Part shown: positions 44,829-58,064 of the stretch, piece by piece
Position numbering within the stretch: position 1 is the stretch's first letter
How the letters are laid out: each line of letters opens with the position of its first letter
DNA from: Ashinkailepas kermadecensis
Lineage: Eukaryota; Arthropoda; Thecostraca; Neolepadidae
DNA length: 64,000 bases
Reading direction: 5' to 3'
Assembly: GCA_034440615.1 (NCBI GenBank)
Contig: JAOTOM010004954.1
Span: 399,501 to 463,500 of the forward strand
The notes under the pieces: generated by a model
Told to the model about the DNA's origin: nothing
Databases searched by the model: none
Seen by the model: the letters and a program-made list of their open reading frames with translations, nothing else
Position numbers and translations under genes: made by a program

Positions 44829-45559
44829 ATGATATGTTTTTTCAACAGAAAGCATTCGTGCAAAGGTACATGTAAAGGTCTAATTTGGCCTGGGATCGTG
44901 GGTATAGCCACGGTTTTCAAATTGGGGGACAAACCAGGGACGCGGGAAATTGGGGCAGGATAGAGAGGTAACCCCAGCCCCAGCCACCACCAAAAAAATC
45001 ATCGGAATTCAGCCACTTCATTTTCAAGGTTTGGCTTTCGGGTTTTCGGGGGATGTGATTTTTAGGCGTGCGGGACCGTAAAGGTCATTTGCGCCGACTT
45101 TAAAGCGAGTGAGTTTTGCAAGCAAAGCGCAGCAACAAGCAAGTGTGAGCATCAAGTATGTCGTTAATCATGATGATGAAGAGGCTCAGAGTCGGTGAGA
45201 GCACGCACCCCAGTGCCAGCACACCTCAGATACAGGGGTTCCTGAGGTGTGCTGTTTGATGTAACGCCACCGCATCGGACCTTAAGGGTCCTGTTTCTGA
45301 GGAAGTTGAAAATGAAGAGTGCCATGTTCTGCACTGGGGGCATGTGCCCCCCCCACACATAGAAGGTGGCGTCCCTCTGGCCGGGAAAATGCATAAAGGC
45401 CCCTCCGAGAAGGTTCGAGTGTACCATTTCGAATGTTTCAGCCAGAGGCACCCCTCTGTCAATCATTGTACTCAATCATTGTACAAACCGGACCTTCGAC
45501 ATTTTCGAAATTATTTTGATTTATTAATTTTCTGATATTGTACGCAAGCCACGTCGAGT

Positions 45560-47220
45560 GGCACCAACTTGATGCAAATTGAAGCCAAGGCGACGAAACG
45601 TGATGACTTCGAAAAGCTCAAACTAGCCTTTGACTTTGAGGTTGGGCTTGACATGCCCCGGTTTGAAATGTTGTTCGAGGGGTGACCACGGACTATCGCT
45701 TGATATCAAATGTGGGTAGCTTTGGGAGAAAACGAAGAAACGTAAGAAGACAAAGAAATGAGCTCGACCGTTCACCTTCAAAATTAATTTGATTTCTGAA
45801 CAGTCTGCTTAGAGTACCTCACATCACGTCGAATGAAACCCACTTTATGGAAATTGAAGCCGTAGTGACGAAGCGCGAGTACTTCGAATAATGTAAACTA
45901 GCCTTTGACCTTGGAGTTTGACATTGACATGTCCCGGTTTGCATTCCACCCGAGGTTCACTACGGGCTATTGCTTGATACCAGATGTGGGTAGGATTGGG
46001 TGAAGAAAAAAAACGTGAGGTGACCGAAGAAATCGGCTTGACTTTTGACTTTTACAATTAGTTCCATGTCTAAGCTTTCTAATACGGCGCAACAAGCTAC
46101 GTCGAATGATACCCACTTGGTGCAGAGCGAACCCACAGCGACGAATCGCGAGGACTCCAAAAAATGCAAGCTAACATTTGATCTTGAGGTTTGAACTTGA
46201 TGTCCCGGTTTCAAAATGTGACTCGACGATTTACCACGGGCTATCGCTTGACAGTGGATCTTGGTAGGCTTGGGCGAAAAGGAAAAAAATGCGAGGAGAC
46301 CAAAAAAAGTCAGCTTCAACTTTTGCCGTCGAGGCCATTTCGAATTCTCACCTTTCTGATACTGCACAACAAGCGACGTCGAATGACACCCATTTTCTGC
46401 AAATTGAATCCATATCGACGAAACGCGAGGCCATCGAAGAACTTAATCTAACCATCGACTTTGAGGTTTTACCTTGACATGTCCCGGTTTGAAATGTTAC
46501 TCGAGGGTTTACCACGAGCTATCGCTTGATAGTATATTTGTATATGTTTGGGCGAAAACGACAAAATTGCGAAGCGACCGGAGAAATCAGCTTCATGAAG
46601 TCAAAGGTGCACCTTTGACTTTCGAAATTATTCCGATGTCTCAACTTTCTGATGCAGCGAAAGATGCCATGCCGAATGACTTCCAATTATGCAACTTGAA
46701 AGCATAGCGACTAAGCGCGAGACCATTGAAGAAGTCAAGTGAACATTTGGCCTTGAGGTTTGACCTTGACATGTCCAGGTTTGAAAGGTTACTCGGGGGT
46801 TAACCACGGGTTATTGCTTGATACGAGATTTCAGTAGGTTTAGGTTGAAACGGAAAATGCGAGGCAACTGAGGAAATCAGTTTGACCTTTCACCTTTAAA
46901 TATAATTTGATTGCTCATCATTCGGTTATCGCACAATACGCCACGTCCAATGACTCCCATTTGATGGAAATTGAAGCGATGGCGGCCGAACCTCGGGTTC
47001 GGTCGCTGTCGCTTCAATATCACCATGTAATAAATCCAGCTAACCTTTGATCTTGAGGTTTGACCTGGACATGTCTCGGTTTGAAATGCTACACGAGGGA
47101 TCACCACGGACCAGATACCAGATTTGATACCAGATTTGGGCGCGTTTTGGTGAAAACAATATTTGCAAGGCAACCGAAGAAACCGGTTTGTGTTGGACCT
47201 TGACCGTTAAGGTCATCATG
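45560..47220. repeat. Satellite of ~275-298 bp period
   Basis: The phrase TTGACATGTCCCGGTTTGAA recurs, with variants, near 45650, 45926, 46199, 46474, 46767 and 47065, each time followed by CGAGGGTTCACCACGGGCTA-like and GAAGAAATCAGCTTGACC-like blocks. About six diverged units. Short open frames in it are not genes. Confidence 0.88.
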
Positions 47221-47224
47221 TGAG

Positions 47225-48130
47225 GTCTATGTTGTTGCTTCGAGCGTGTTTAGTGCAGGCACAAGCATTTGTGGTAATTGATTCGAACAACATAAGCCCG
47301 TCGCTGAATACGAATACGAATACTAATGTGACGTTAACTTGACGTACCTGCTTAAGGCGGCCCCCAAGACGCCCTCCCCTTCATGGCCTTGAAGATACCC
47401 AGGGATACCCAGAGTCACGTTTGTTCGAGATATATGGATATGCGCACAGGGGAAGGCAGCATAAGACGCATGCAGCCTTGCGACAATGCAATTTATGTGC
47501 CTCGCAAACCGAAATTGTCCACCGAAGCGGAAACACAAGATGGTCAGGGTTCATGTTATGCAAGAATGCTCTGAAAGCATGAATTTCCAATGCTTGCTGA
47601 TTTACCACCCGGATATTCTGTGATGACAGATAGTTTGTGAACACCGTTGATTGGCTAGATCGGCTTCTAGTATTTTTGGTATTCTCTTGTATAGGTATTT
47701 CCGCCGCATGAATGATTAAGTATAATTTTGCGGTGACCATACACAGGTATTTTACTGACTGAGGTTTGGGGGCGACACGAAAGAAACTGAGGGGGACAAA
47801 TCGCCACTTGTCAAATATTGGAGGGGACATGTCCCCAGCACCTCAGAGTTGTCACCCATGCACACCGTCCGGCGTCCACCAGGGTTGGATTTCTACTTTG
47901 TAATCCCAGATGAGGAGAGGAGAATTCCTGAGTGATCGAATACGGAGAGGATGTATTCCTTCAAACCTATGATATCAGAATCTCACTTTGCAGTTTCCAG
48001 TGAATCTTAAGCACTTTACCATTGTGCAATTCATTATCGAACAACACCACTAGGCGTCCAAATGGAAAACACGGAGGATAATTTTCTGGATAGGACAATG
48101 CCATGGATGGCAAAATTCCAGGAAAAAACA
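47225..48130. other. No gene recognised
   Basis: Non-repetitive sequence between two tandem arrays. The 149-codon minus-strand frame at 47381-47830 has no recognisable domain. Confidence 0.35.
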
Positions 48131-48139
48131 GTTTTTTTT

Positions 48140-48750
48140 ACCCTGTCGTCCACCGTGGCGCACCAGGGCCGCGGAGCACACCGTCCACTGTGGTGGACGA
48201 GATCCAAGAAGCACACTGTCCACTATGGCGGACCAGGGCCGTGGGGTACACACCGTCCATTGTGGTGGACGAGATCCAAGAAGCACACTGTCCACTATGG
48301 CGGACCAGGGCCGTGGGGTACACACCGTCCACTGTGGTCGACGAGATCCAAGAAGCACACTGTCCACTATGGCGGACCAGGGCCGTGGGGTACACACCGT
48401 CCACTGTGGCGGATCAGGGTCATAGAGCACACCATCCCGGTCAGGTGTGGAGCACACCTACTATGGCGGACCAGAGCCGCGAAGCACACCGCCCACTGTG
48501 GCAGACCGGCACCGCGGAGTACACTGTCCACTGTGGCGGACGAGAGCCGAGGAGCACACCGTCCACTGTGGCGGATCAGGGTCGCGGTGCACACCGTCCA
48601 CTGTGACGGACCGGGGCCGTGGAGCATGCCTTCTACTTTGACAGACCAGAGTCGCGAAGCACGCCGTCCACTGTGGCGGATCATGGCCGGGGCCGCCCAC
48701 TTACGACCGGGCCGCAGAGCACACCGTCCACTGCGGCGGATCAGGGCCAT
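48140..48750. repeat. 35-bp GC-rich minisatellite with 72-bp higher-order units
   Basis: About 17 units on the theme GGCGGACCAGGGCCGTGGAG then CACACCGTCCACTGT. On the left, two variants (with GGTGGACGAGATCCAAGAAG) alternate, giving three 72-bp double units. Long frames on both strands are repeat artefacts. Confidence 0.9.
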
Positions 48751-48784
48751 CACTACAGTCCAAATTATGTCATGCCATGGCATT

Positions 48785-50505
48785 GGCGTACCTAGGATTT
48801 CCGCTTGGGGCAGGCAAACATATTTGGAAGGGAGCAACCTATCCCCATTTTTGAAGTCTCCGGATTTCGACCACTATTTTTCAAAGGGTCACTTTTTATT
48901 TTTAAATAAAATATTTAGTGGCAAACTTAAATGTCATGTCAAGGGGGCGAAATCTACCACCATCAGTTCTGAGTCAGGATTTCAACCGTAACTCCCCCAT
49001 CCTGTTCCAAGGTTGGTTTGTCTTTCGGTATCTCTTGATAAGTTACCTCACACTGATAAAATTACACCGGTACAAATCATTCGAAAATGTAAAATTTGCA
49101 ATTTCAGGTATTCCAGTTAATAACGCCCGGTCGCCAAAAACGCCAAGGTTCGTGCACGTGTGCACCACCTGGCGTACTCGGCGCATTCGCCACACTTTGT
49201 GCGATTCTTCGGTTTCTGCCAGGCCTCACACGTTTTCTAATTGCTGTCACACGGTAATCTTGTGCCATATTTGACGTGTGGAATGCTTGGCATGGGGTTT
49301 CGTTGGAAAAACTCGATTAATTCAATTCGATAATTAGTTCTCTTCATCCCACATTCTTTGGTAGTTAAGAAATATCTGGAGACCCTTTAAGCTTTGATGC
49401 ACCACATCTCTTTGGTTAAATATGCTCCCAGATTGGCTACGAAACGACACCCTAGCTATCCCCCGATGTGCCCGATTGCCCAGTCTTTTCGTTCCTTCTT
49501 TTGGACCAAGTCGCTGTTTCAGGGCTCCAGACTGTTTTTGAGGCCCCATGCCGTTTCATGGCCCTGGTGTGCATTGTGGGCATCCATTATTTTTTGTTTT
49601 TATATTTAGAATTCCCTATGTGTTTGTTTTGAGCTGCAACGCATGTTTTAAGGTCTTGCCGTTTTTTTTTGCGAGACTCGGTACGCTTTGGAGGGCCGGT
49701 GAATTTTCGACCTCCCGTTGTGCTCTTAGAATCCCGATGTGTTTATCTGGGGCTCCTGATTGCACAGCCGTGGGACCCAGCACGATTTTGATGGCTCCGG
49801 TATGTTTTATCGGTGTCCAGGCGCGACTTTTCAGACCCAGGCACGCGGTTCCGGGGGACCCGAAACCAGTTTTCTGGGTTCGACGCAATTTCTTGTGACT
49901 TCTTTTGAATTTTGTAAAGTCCGAGTCTCGGTTGATTTCTCTCGGGCACCAGGCGCCATGTTTTGTGTCTCGCCGGGATTTTTTTTCGAGCTCTGGTACG
50001 TATTTTTGGGGGCCGTGTGGAATTTTTTTTAAAGGGGGAATGTTTTGAACTCCGGAGCGATTTTCCTGCCTAGGACATATATTTTTCGGAATCTCTCCAT
50101 ATTTTGGAAGGCTCCGGATTTATTTTTATGAAGTCTCGGTGCGATTTCTGCTGCCACGCTGTGCTTGCGGGAGGATTTTTGATGACCCGACCATAATTTT
50201 TGGGACTACGACGGGAATTTTTGGTCCCGAGCGCGATATTTGAGAGACTGGATGCGAGGTCACGAGTGGCGTTGAACTTAACCGGGCCCCAGCGCGATTT
50301 TGGCGCACCCCGGCGCAAATTTTCGTCGGCCCGGTGTGAGTTCTTTGGTGCCCGCTCTATTCATTTAGAGCCACCGACGTGAATTCCGTGGTCTTCGATG
50401 TCAATTAATGGACCCCAGCGCGATTTTTGGGGACCCCGGCCCGATTTTTTTGAGAATATCCTTTCAGGAGGGGGATATTCATTTGATACACCTCTTAGGT
50501 ACGCC
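48785..50505. other. Segment with short inverted borders
   Basis: GGCGTACCTAGG at 48785-48796 and its near-complement CTTAGGTACGCC at 50494-50505 could be the ends of a decayed DNA element. I find no target duplication and no coding frame. Confidence 0.3.
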
Positions 50506-51150
50506 GCTGCGGCTGGTTGACGAGTTTTTTTTCAGCCGATGACACCCTCGAGAGTAGAAAGGCCCTTCGGATAATTATTTTCGGGACCTGTAATGAATTG
50601 TCGGGTGCTCCGGTCGATTCGATGGAGTCCCCTTGTGATTATGTGGGGATCGAATTATATTATATGTTAGCCCCCCGTGCGGTATTTTTGGGTCCCAGTA
50701 CGATTCTTATCGTTCCCTGTGCGTTTTTTTTATCGGTGCCCCATCATGTTCCCTTCCCTGGGCCCGACGCAATTATTGTTTTTATTTTTGGGTCCTTAAC
50801 GCAATTTTGTGTAACCGCAGAGTAACATTTCAGGGAGGAATTGATCTTTGGGAAGCCAACTGTGACTTGTGGGTGCGACATTCTGGCTCCCAGTGAGATT
50901 TCTAATGGCAGTGGCGTAAAACTGTTGAATCTAATTGCGATTTGTGGGCCCCATGGTCACTTGTTGGGATCCCTAGTGAGAGGTTTAACGGTCACGACAC
51001 GTTTTTTGCGGGGCCCAACTCGATTTAGGGGCTTTTGGAGTGATTGTTTGCAGAGTGACTTTCCATGTCCGGACTGTATTTTCGTTGCCCGGCTTCATTA
51101 CTTGGGTGGTCCCGATGAGACTTTTGGAGCCCCGGTGCGACCTGTCGTGC
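49480..51150. repeat. Diffuse low-complexity repeat
   Basis: Recurrent phrases such as GGGACCCCAGCGCGATTTTT and CCCGGTGCGATTTTTGGG at roughly 30-36 base spacing over 1.6 kb, too diverged to define a unit. No coding signal. Confidence 0.55.
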
Positions 51151-52275
51151 CCTTACACACAGATAAATATTGACCCAACCACCGGATAAAAGTACCCACA
51201 AGAGTACGGTAGCCCTGCTTTTTACGATATTTTCACACATAGAGAAGTTCCTGTACACTATAAAAGACGGTTTTGTTACATCATAACGCATCATCCTATC
51301 CACATTGAGGTAGAAGAAACCAAATGGATACGGCTACCCGTATTTCATAGGTATCTCTACGCATCACATGGCTCATGTGAGCTAAATAAACGAACACAAC
51401 CGGGTAATATGATCTACTGAATACTGGAGTTACTCGCGACAGATATATTTGTGTCATGGGACCCATCATTATGAGTACCGTTACATTACCGAAGTTAGCG
51501 TTACCCAATGAACTAAAAACGAGGTATTTCTACCCAATTATTCAATAGGCTGAGGTATAAGTACCAAATGAAGGTACAAAAACCTGTGTTTTCACTTGAC
51601 TGTTATACGCGCTGAAGAAGGCGTTTCTTTTGTGAAGTGCGCGGGAAAGTGCAGCGTCCGCCATTGGGGACCGCGGAAAGGAAGATGGTGAGTTTCATTT
51701 GGTATTACTTATGCATTGGCGATATGTGCACTATTCCAATGTCACAATGCTCTCATAATTCTTCCCATGCGTATATTTGTGTTTGCTGACTTGCATGAAG
51801 ACTAATGCCAATGTTTGAATGATCACCATGCGGTTGAGAATCTATTCTCTGGAGCCAGAAGTAATAGCAGTATGCTCTTTATTGACCATAATTACTTCCT
51901 GTGCATAGGCATGGCAGGCCTGAGACCAAATATGAAACATTAGAAGCATGGATGATGGACTAGGTGGTGGAGGAGGGCAGTTCTTCAAATTGTTTAATTT
52001 TAGCATAGGTCCTATGGAATTGCATGGTATATAATGAGTAAAAGGAGTGCTTACACCATCCCTGGTCGAATTAGGTGCTGTTCCCCTTGATTCAGAGGTT
52101 TTCACCTGACATTAACCATGAAGAAATTCAAATTCTGGTCAGGCCTAAGGTTTGCAAACCGAGTTGTTTGAAGACGGAATATGCATGTAGTATCATTTAA
52201 AGCCATTTGTGTGTCAGGTTGTATGGACGTTATTAAGTTTAAGACCTATTTTTCCTCCATAAAGCAAACAAATGG

Positions 52276-52425
52276 GCTTGGTTTGGCTTGGCTTGGCTTG
52301 GCTTGGCTTGGCTTGGCTTGGCTTGGCTTGGCTTGGCTTGGCTTGGCTTGGCTTGGTTTGGTTTGGTTTGGTTTGGTTAGGTTAGGTTAGGTTAGGTTAG
52401 GTTAGGTTAGGTTAGGTTGGGTTAG
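52276..52425 (+). repeat. Pentanucleotide array GGCTT to GGTTT to GGTTA
   Basis: About 14 GGCTT units, then four or five GGTTT, then about nine GGTTA, without interruption. The last is the arthropod telomere motif (TTAGG). The three blocks differ by one base at a time. Confidence 0.93.
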
Positions 52426-52429
52426 TTTT

Positions 52430-53270
52430 TTTAAAAGTTGGAATTGTGTTCAATTTTTTAAATTCAAAAACAACTTGTTTGTCTTCAATAGCAGGCTGTG
52501 TTAGGCTAGGTTAGGTTTGTAAGGTTTTTTCTTCATAATTCGGAAAATTTGAGAGATAAAAAATTGTTTGAAACTTTTCAAATGTAATCTTTTTGATTGT
52601 TTTCGCCTGGGTATAGGTGGTACATTTTTGCTTTGAGATTTTTTATTAATTCTTGGAATTTATCTTTACAATACAATGTTCATGAATATGACTAAGATGA
52701 TGAGACCACTCATTTTCTGTGCAAATGCTTATTTTTCAGGTTGTGAGCAAAATAACACCAAAAAAAGAGGCTTTGAGTTAGGTAACAGCATAAAAAGAAA
52801 TGTTCAAAAAATATAATGCAAATGCCACAGAACCTAACATAACCTAGCCTAACCTCCCCTTGGAGAACAAAATCCAAAAATATAATTAGAAAAATTGCAG
52901 GCAATTTATTTCCTTAAAATTTTCCAAATAAACCTAAACCTAATCTATTCTACCTACCTAACCCATTCTAACCTAATCTAACCTAGCATAGGCTGCTTTT
53001 GGAGGAAAACAATTTCCACATTTTTGAAGAAATAAAAATTGGAATTTTTGGGGGGACAATTTTCAAATTTAAAAAACCTAAACTAACCTGACCTAACCAA
53101 ACCTAACCCATTTGTTTGCTTTATGGAGGGAAGTGTGTGTAACTTGTTTTGTTACCACCTTAAAGCACAATAATACCATTTAGGCTAGGTTAGGTTATGT
53201 TATCTTGCATTATTTAATTTTTTTTAAACATTTTTTTGCTATTAGAAAACTATTTTTTGCTCACTGACAT
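52430..53270. other. AT-rich sequence with scattered CCTAA motifs
   Basis: Imperfect CCTAACCTAA-like runs at 52835-52855, 52960-52985 and 53080-53110 in an otherwise featureless AT-rich stretch. Confidence 0.5.
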
Positions 53271-53283
53271 GGCTAACCACAGG

Positions 53284-56275
53284 AACTACTGAGTCATAAA
53301 GTCATAAAGTCATAAAGTCATAAAGTGTTAAGGCTTAATAAGAGCCACAGGGGCCCATCTGGGTTAAGCCTATCTAGAAAAGGTACTAGAAATGTACATA
53401 TTCTCACCCCAATCAATCCCTAATCCCAAGTTCCTAGGAAGCTATATATCCCAGCCTATCTAGCATCATCCACTTGCTATTGCATAACACCCTCAACAAT
53501 TGCAAGCTCCTCCCATCATACCCATTGTGCTACCATAGCCCCTGCTTAAAGGGGTCTGTGCCGTGCACATTTAAAATAAATATTATCCCCTCCATCCAAA
53601 TTAGAAATCAAAAACAAGATTTTCCTGCCTAAAAAATTTGTCCACCCTACTTTTAAATACATTCAATGAGGAACTCCCCACAACATCAGCAGGCAGCCCA
53701 TTCCACTGATCAACAACCCTTTGACTGAAGACCTGCTGTCGCTTAACTGTCCTACACCTCAACTTGTCTAACCTGAGTTGGTGACCCCTGTGTGATACTT
53801 TAAACTGAAGAGCACCATTTAAATTGACCTGATCTAGTCCTTTAACAATTTTGTACATTTCAATCATGTCCCCCCTTAATCTCCTATACTTGAGTGAGTA
53901 CATATCTAATGCCACAAGCCTTTCTCCATATTCTAAGCTACCTAGTCCACTGATGAGTTTAGTTGCTTTGCGTTGCACTCTTTCTAACTTGTCTACATCT
54001 TTTTCTAGGTAGGGGCTCCAAGCTTGCACAGAATATTCCAAGTGGGGTCGCACATATGCTAAGTACAGTTTTTTCATGACTTCCTTGCTCTTATACATCA
54101 CACTTCTATTAATGAGTCCCAGCATTCTGAGTGCCCTGTTCCTAGCTGAGCTACACTGTTTCTCTGCTTTAAGGTCATTTGAAACCAACACACCTAAGTC
54201 CCTTTCCTCTTCAATAACATCCAGTTCCCTCCCTCCCATTGTATATCTGAAAGTCTCACCTCCAGACCACAGATGATAACCTTACACTTGTCATAGTTAA
54301 AAGACATCTGCCATTGATCAGCCCACTTTTTTAGGTCCTCCAAGTCTAGTTGAATATTACTAGATTGATCACAACTGTTTGCCACTCCTACCAGTTTGAT
54401 GTCATCAGCAAATTTGAACACTCTATTCCTCAGCCCTACCTCAATATTATTTACAAAGATGATAAAGAGAAGTGGCCCTAGAACAGAGCCCTGTGGTACT
54501 CCACTCAGAACATCCTTCCAATCAGATTTACATCCATTTAACATTACCCTTTGTTTCCTTCCCCTCAACCATGCTTCAATCCAACCTATAACTTTTCCAA
54601 CAATCCCATGTTGCTGTAGTTGATGAATTAGCCTCCTATGTGGAACTTTATCAAAAGCTTTGCTAAAGTCCAAGTACACAACATCCATCCTGTTTTGATT
54701 GTCTACTTCTTTAGTAACATACTCCATGAACTCCAAAAGGTTAGTTAAACAAGACCTTCGAGATCGAAATCCATGTTGAGTATCCCTTAAAAGATTGTGC
54801 CTATCAAGATGAATCTGAACATTCTGTTTAACCAGTTTTTCTAGTACCTTGCAAACTATTGAGGTCAAACTGATTGGCCTGTAGTTCCCAACACACTTCA
54901 TACTTCCCTTTTTGAAAATTGGAACTACATTTGCATTTCTCCAATCTTCAGGCACTTCAGAGTATTCCATAGACCGCCTGAAAAGTATACCTAGAGGAAC
55001 TGCTAAAGCTTTAGCACACTCTACTAAGACCCTAGCATATATATCATCTGGTCCAGAAGCTTTATTAGGCTTTATATTCTGCAACTGCTTTTCTACAGCT
55101 TCTGTAGTTATCGTAAGATACTCCAACCTATCACCTGTCATGGCATATGATTCAGTTGTTTCTATTCTACCAGAATTATCCTGAGTAAAGACTGATGAGA
55201 ATTGCTTGCTTAAGGATTCCACAATATCACAATCATCAACCACTAATTCCCCATCTACCTCCAGTGGTCCTACACCACACTTTTTAGCCTTAAATTTGTA
55301 GAAACTAAAGAATCTCTTAGCATTGCCTGCTGAACATTCCCGAGCTAATTTGACTTCAGCCAGTCTTTTAGATGCCCTAACACACCTCCTAACTTTATTT
55401 CTAGCTATTTGATATGATTTGAGGTTTACCTCAGAGTTAGCATATTTTAGTTTCTTGAATGCCTGCTTCTTTGACTCCAGTAAATGCTTTACTTCCCTGG
55501 TCAGCCATGAAGGGAGCTGAACCCTGGTTAATCTTATTTGCCTATTGGGAATGAACCTATCCTGACCTTGAAATAGTTTATATTTTATCATTCTCCACAT
55601 TTCATAAGCATCTAAGCCTTTCAATAAGTCTTCCCAATCAATTTCATTCAGGAAGATCCTGAACTCATCGTAATTCCCTTTAGCAAAATTAGGAATCAAT
55701 GTCTTATTGGTTCCTACATTTCCAACATACAATGAGAAGCGTATAATGTTGTGATCACTATTACCCAAAGTCTCTCCTATGTTCACATTTTGTACAAAAT
55801 TTTCCTCATTAGTAAGCACAAGATCTAATATTTCATTTTCCCTTGTAGGTTCATGTATCATTTGAAAAAGAAATTCTCCTCAAAACAATCCATGAAGCTT
55901 CTTCCCGATTTGTTTAGACCTATAGTTTTGCTTCCCAATCCTGTTATGTTGAAATCCCCCAATAAAACAGTTCTCTCCTTTACTCTCCTACTTATCTCTT
56001 CCTGCATCAACCTGTCCGTGTTTTCATTCTGGTCTGGAGGTCTATAGGAATACCCCAACCCTAAATTGTGTTCCATTTTTCAGAATGATATCTAACCACA
56101 AGGATTCTACACCTTCATCATGTACACTATCTTCTATGGAATGACATTTCATTTCTTGTCTGACATACAACAGTATACCTCCTCCTATCCTTGCCTGCCT
56201 TTGATAAGCATGCATGTTGTAGCCTGTCAATTCGAATTCTTGCAAGTTGTCTCCAAAAATGCTCCAAGAATGAGT
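53284..56275 (-). mobile_element. CR1 family B retrotransposon
   Basis: About 3 kb on the minus strand, from an endonuclease-containing 5' part to a 3' end of (TTATGACTT)n at 53284-53325. The 3' UTR matches the copies at 33413, 57160 and 63487. Protein sequence is clearly distinct from family A. The 5' end is truncated inside the endonuclease. Confidence 0.87.
53601..56245 (-). pseudogene. CR1 family B ORF2 (endonuclease and reverse transcriptase)
   Basis: Frames 56245-56042, 56076-55858, 55861-54194 and 54239-53601 overlap with small frameshifts near 56060, 55860 and 54210. Seen: ELTGYNMHAYQRQARIGGGI and LLGDFNITGLG (endonuclease), GNSDHNIIRF, YRPISLTSIVCKVLEKL, VYLDFSKAFDKVPHRRL, GVPQGSVLGPLLFIIF, FADDIKLVG and YVRPHLEYSVQAWSP. 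The 555-codon reverse-transcriptase frame is intact, so only a few indels separate it from a working enzyme. Confidence 0.87.
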
Positions 56276-56279
56276 GGAA

Positions 56280-57140
56280 AATTATTATTTTTTGTAGGTG
56301 ACATTTGACCTGACCAAAGGTCATAGCAGCCCAAATCTTACTCATGAAGTTGATTGTTTGGTAAGAATTGTATAACGAGCTGTCAATTACTGAGATCAGC
56401 CATGTCTGCAAGGCAGAACATTCAGTTTTCTTTACTGCATGAAAATGTTAAGTTTGCAGTTTTAGATAATACCCGATTTCTAGGATTTTCTTTTTCTATC
56501 CAATATTTATTTATGTACTGAACATGATATGACCACTCATTTACTCTGCAAATGCACACTTTTTAGTTGGGAGGCAAAATAGCACCCCAAAAGGGGCTTG
56601 GCATTGCGTAATATGGCATAATAAGTAGCGTCAAAATATAGAGAAAAAAATTTAACATACCTAACAACATAACATTAACCTATCCTAACCTTCCATGCAA
56701 GATAGGAAATTCTTTTTTAATGGAACATTTCCAACCATTTATTTCTCTCTAAAATGTCATACCAAAAATGTCTACTCTTATGTAACCTGAGCTAGCTTGA
56801 ACTATTTTGAAGAAACTTTTTTAAAAGAAATCCCCCCAAAAAAAAAATGTTCTACTAACTTACAACAAAATCCTAACCTGACACAACTTAACCAAATATA
56901 ACCCCATTGTATGCTTGATGGAGATACAATGTGTGTAAAACTTGTCTCGTGGTTACCTTATACTGCAATAATAACAAAGAAGGGTAACATGTTACATGTC
57001 CTGAGGTCAGAACAGTCCAAACTGCACACATTTTGCAGGAGGTAGGGTACCTAGTTATGTATCTACCTTTTGAATGCTATATGACCAATGCAGTTGATGT
57101 GCCCCTTGGACTAATTAACAAACCAACCAACCTATTCAGT
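56280..57140. other. AT-rich sequence, no gene
   Basis: Contains diverged CCTAAC-type strings near 56675-56700 and nothing else I can name. Confidence 0.4.
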
Positions 57141-57143
57141 CAA

Positions 57144-57597
57144 ATGGTGGTTGATTGATGAAATAGGCTGCCTGCTGATGTTGTGGGGAGTCCCTCATTG
57201 AATGCATTTAAAAATAAGGTGAACAAATTTTTCAGTCCAGAAAAACTTTTATTTTAGTTCTAATTAGTGGTGGATGGGGTGAGATTTATGCTAGAAGGTG
57301 TACACAGTACAAGCTACTTTAAGCAGACATGGATGGAGGTTGAAAATTATTGTTAGGGCACTCAATTCATGTGTGTGTTACACAGGATCAAGTTAATAGG
57401 GCTGGATGGGGAAGGTAGATAGGTATTGATAGGTGTGTGGGAAGTTGGTGGATAGTTTCTTTGGAATTTTGGATGTGGTATTGGCTGGGGTGATGAGTGT
57501 GTTTTTATCAAGGCGCATGATATCTTACCTGTACCGACTCAACCCAGATGGGCCCCTGTGGCTTGTATTAAGTCTGAACACTTTATGACCTTATGAT
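57144..57597 (+). mobile_element. CR1 family B 3' fragment
   Basis: Starts in the last coding block (ATAGGCTGCCTGCTGATGTT, then TCCCTCATTGAATGCATTTA) and runs through the 3' UTR to GGGCCCCTGTGGCTTGTATT and ACTTTATGACCTTATGA. Confidence 0.82.
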
Positions 57598-58064
57598 CTA
57601 TTTGCCTGCAAGATCCGTCCCAGGACAATGTCTGACAAGAGCCAGGTTTATGGCGATATTTACTCCCTGGCAGGTCCCGGAGTACTGTGACAATGTTACC
57701 ACTCATTTCATTGGAAATGCACACTTTCTGTTGGTAGCAAACTATTACATCATTGCTTGTCAATGCCAGCTAATATGGCTTGAAATTCCTGGTCGATCAG
57801 GGGGACGGGGGCTGAACCCCTTGTTTTTATACCCTGTTGATATTAATTTGTCATGACTTCATATTTATTATGTATTTCTACATCAAGTAAAATTGGTGAT
57901 TATGTGCCATTGGCCCATGACACTGAAGGGTTGCATCCGCCTATGGGAGCACGTGACCATCGACATCTTCTATTCTTGCTGCTTTTACTGTGCTGTTCAT
58001 GTTTGTGGTATGCAATTATTGAATACTTATATTGCAGGATCCTTTGAAGCCTATTTATAAGTTC

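Noticed and set aside
47381..47830. 149-codon minus-strand frame
   Set aside because: No recognisable domain, no supporting splice signals and unremarkable composition.
48062..48991. 309-codon plus-strand open frame
   Set aside because: It lies almost wholly in the 35-bp minisatellite, other frames are equally open, and the product is a repeat artefact.
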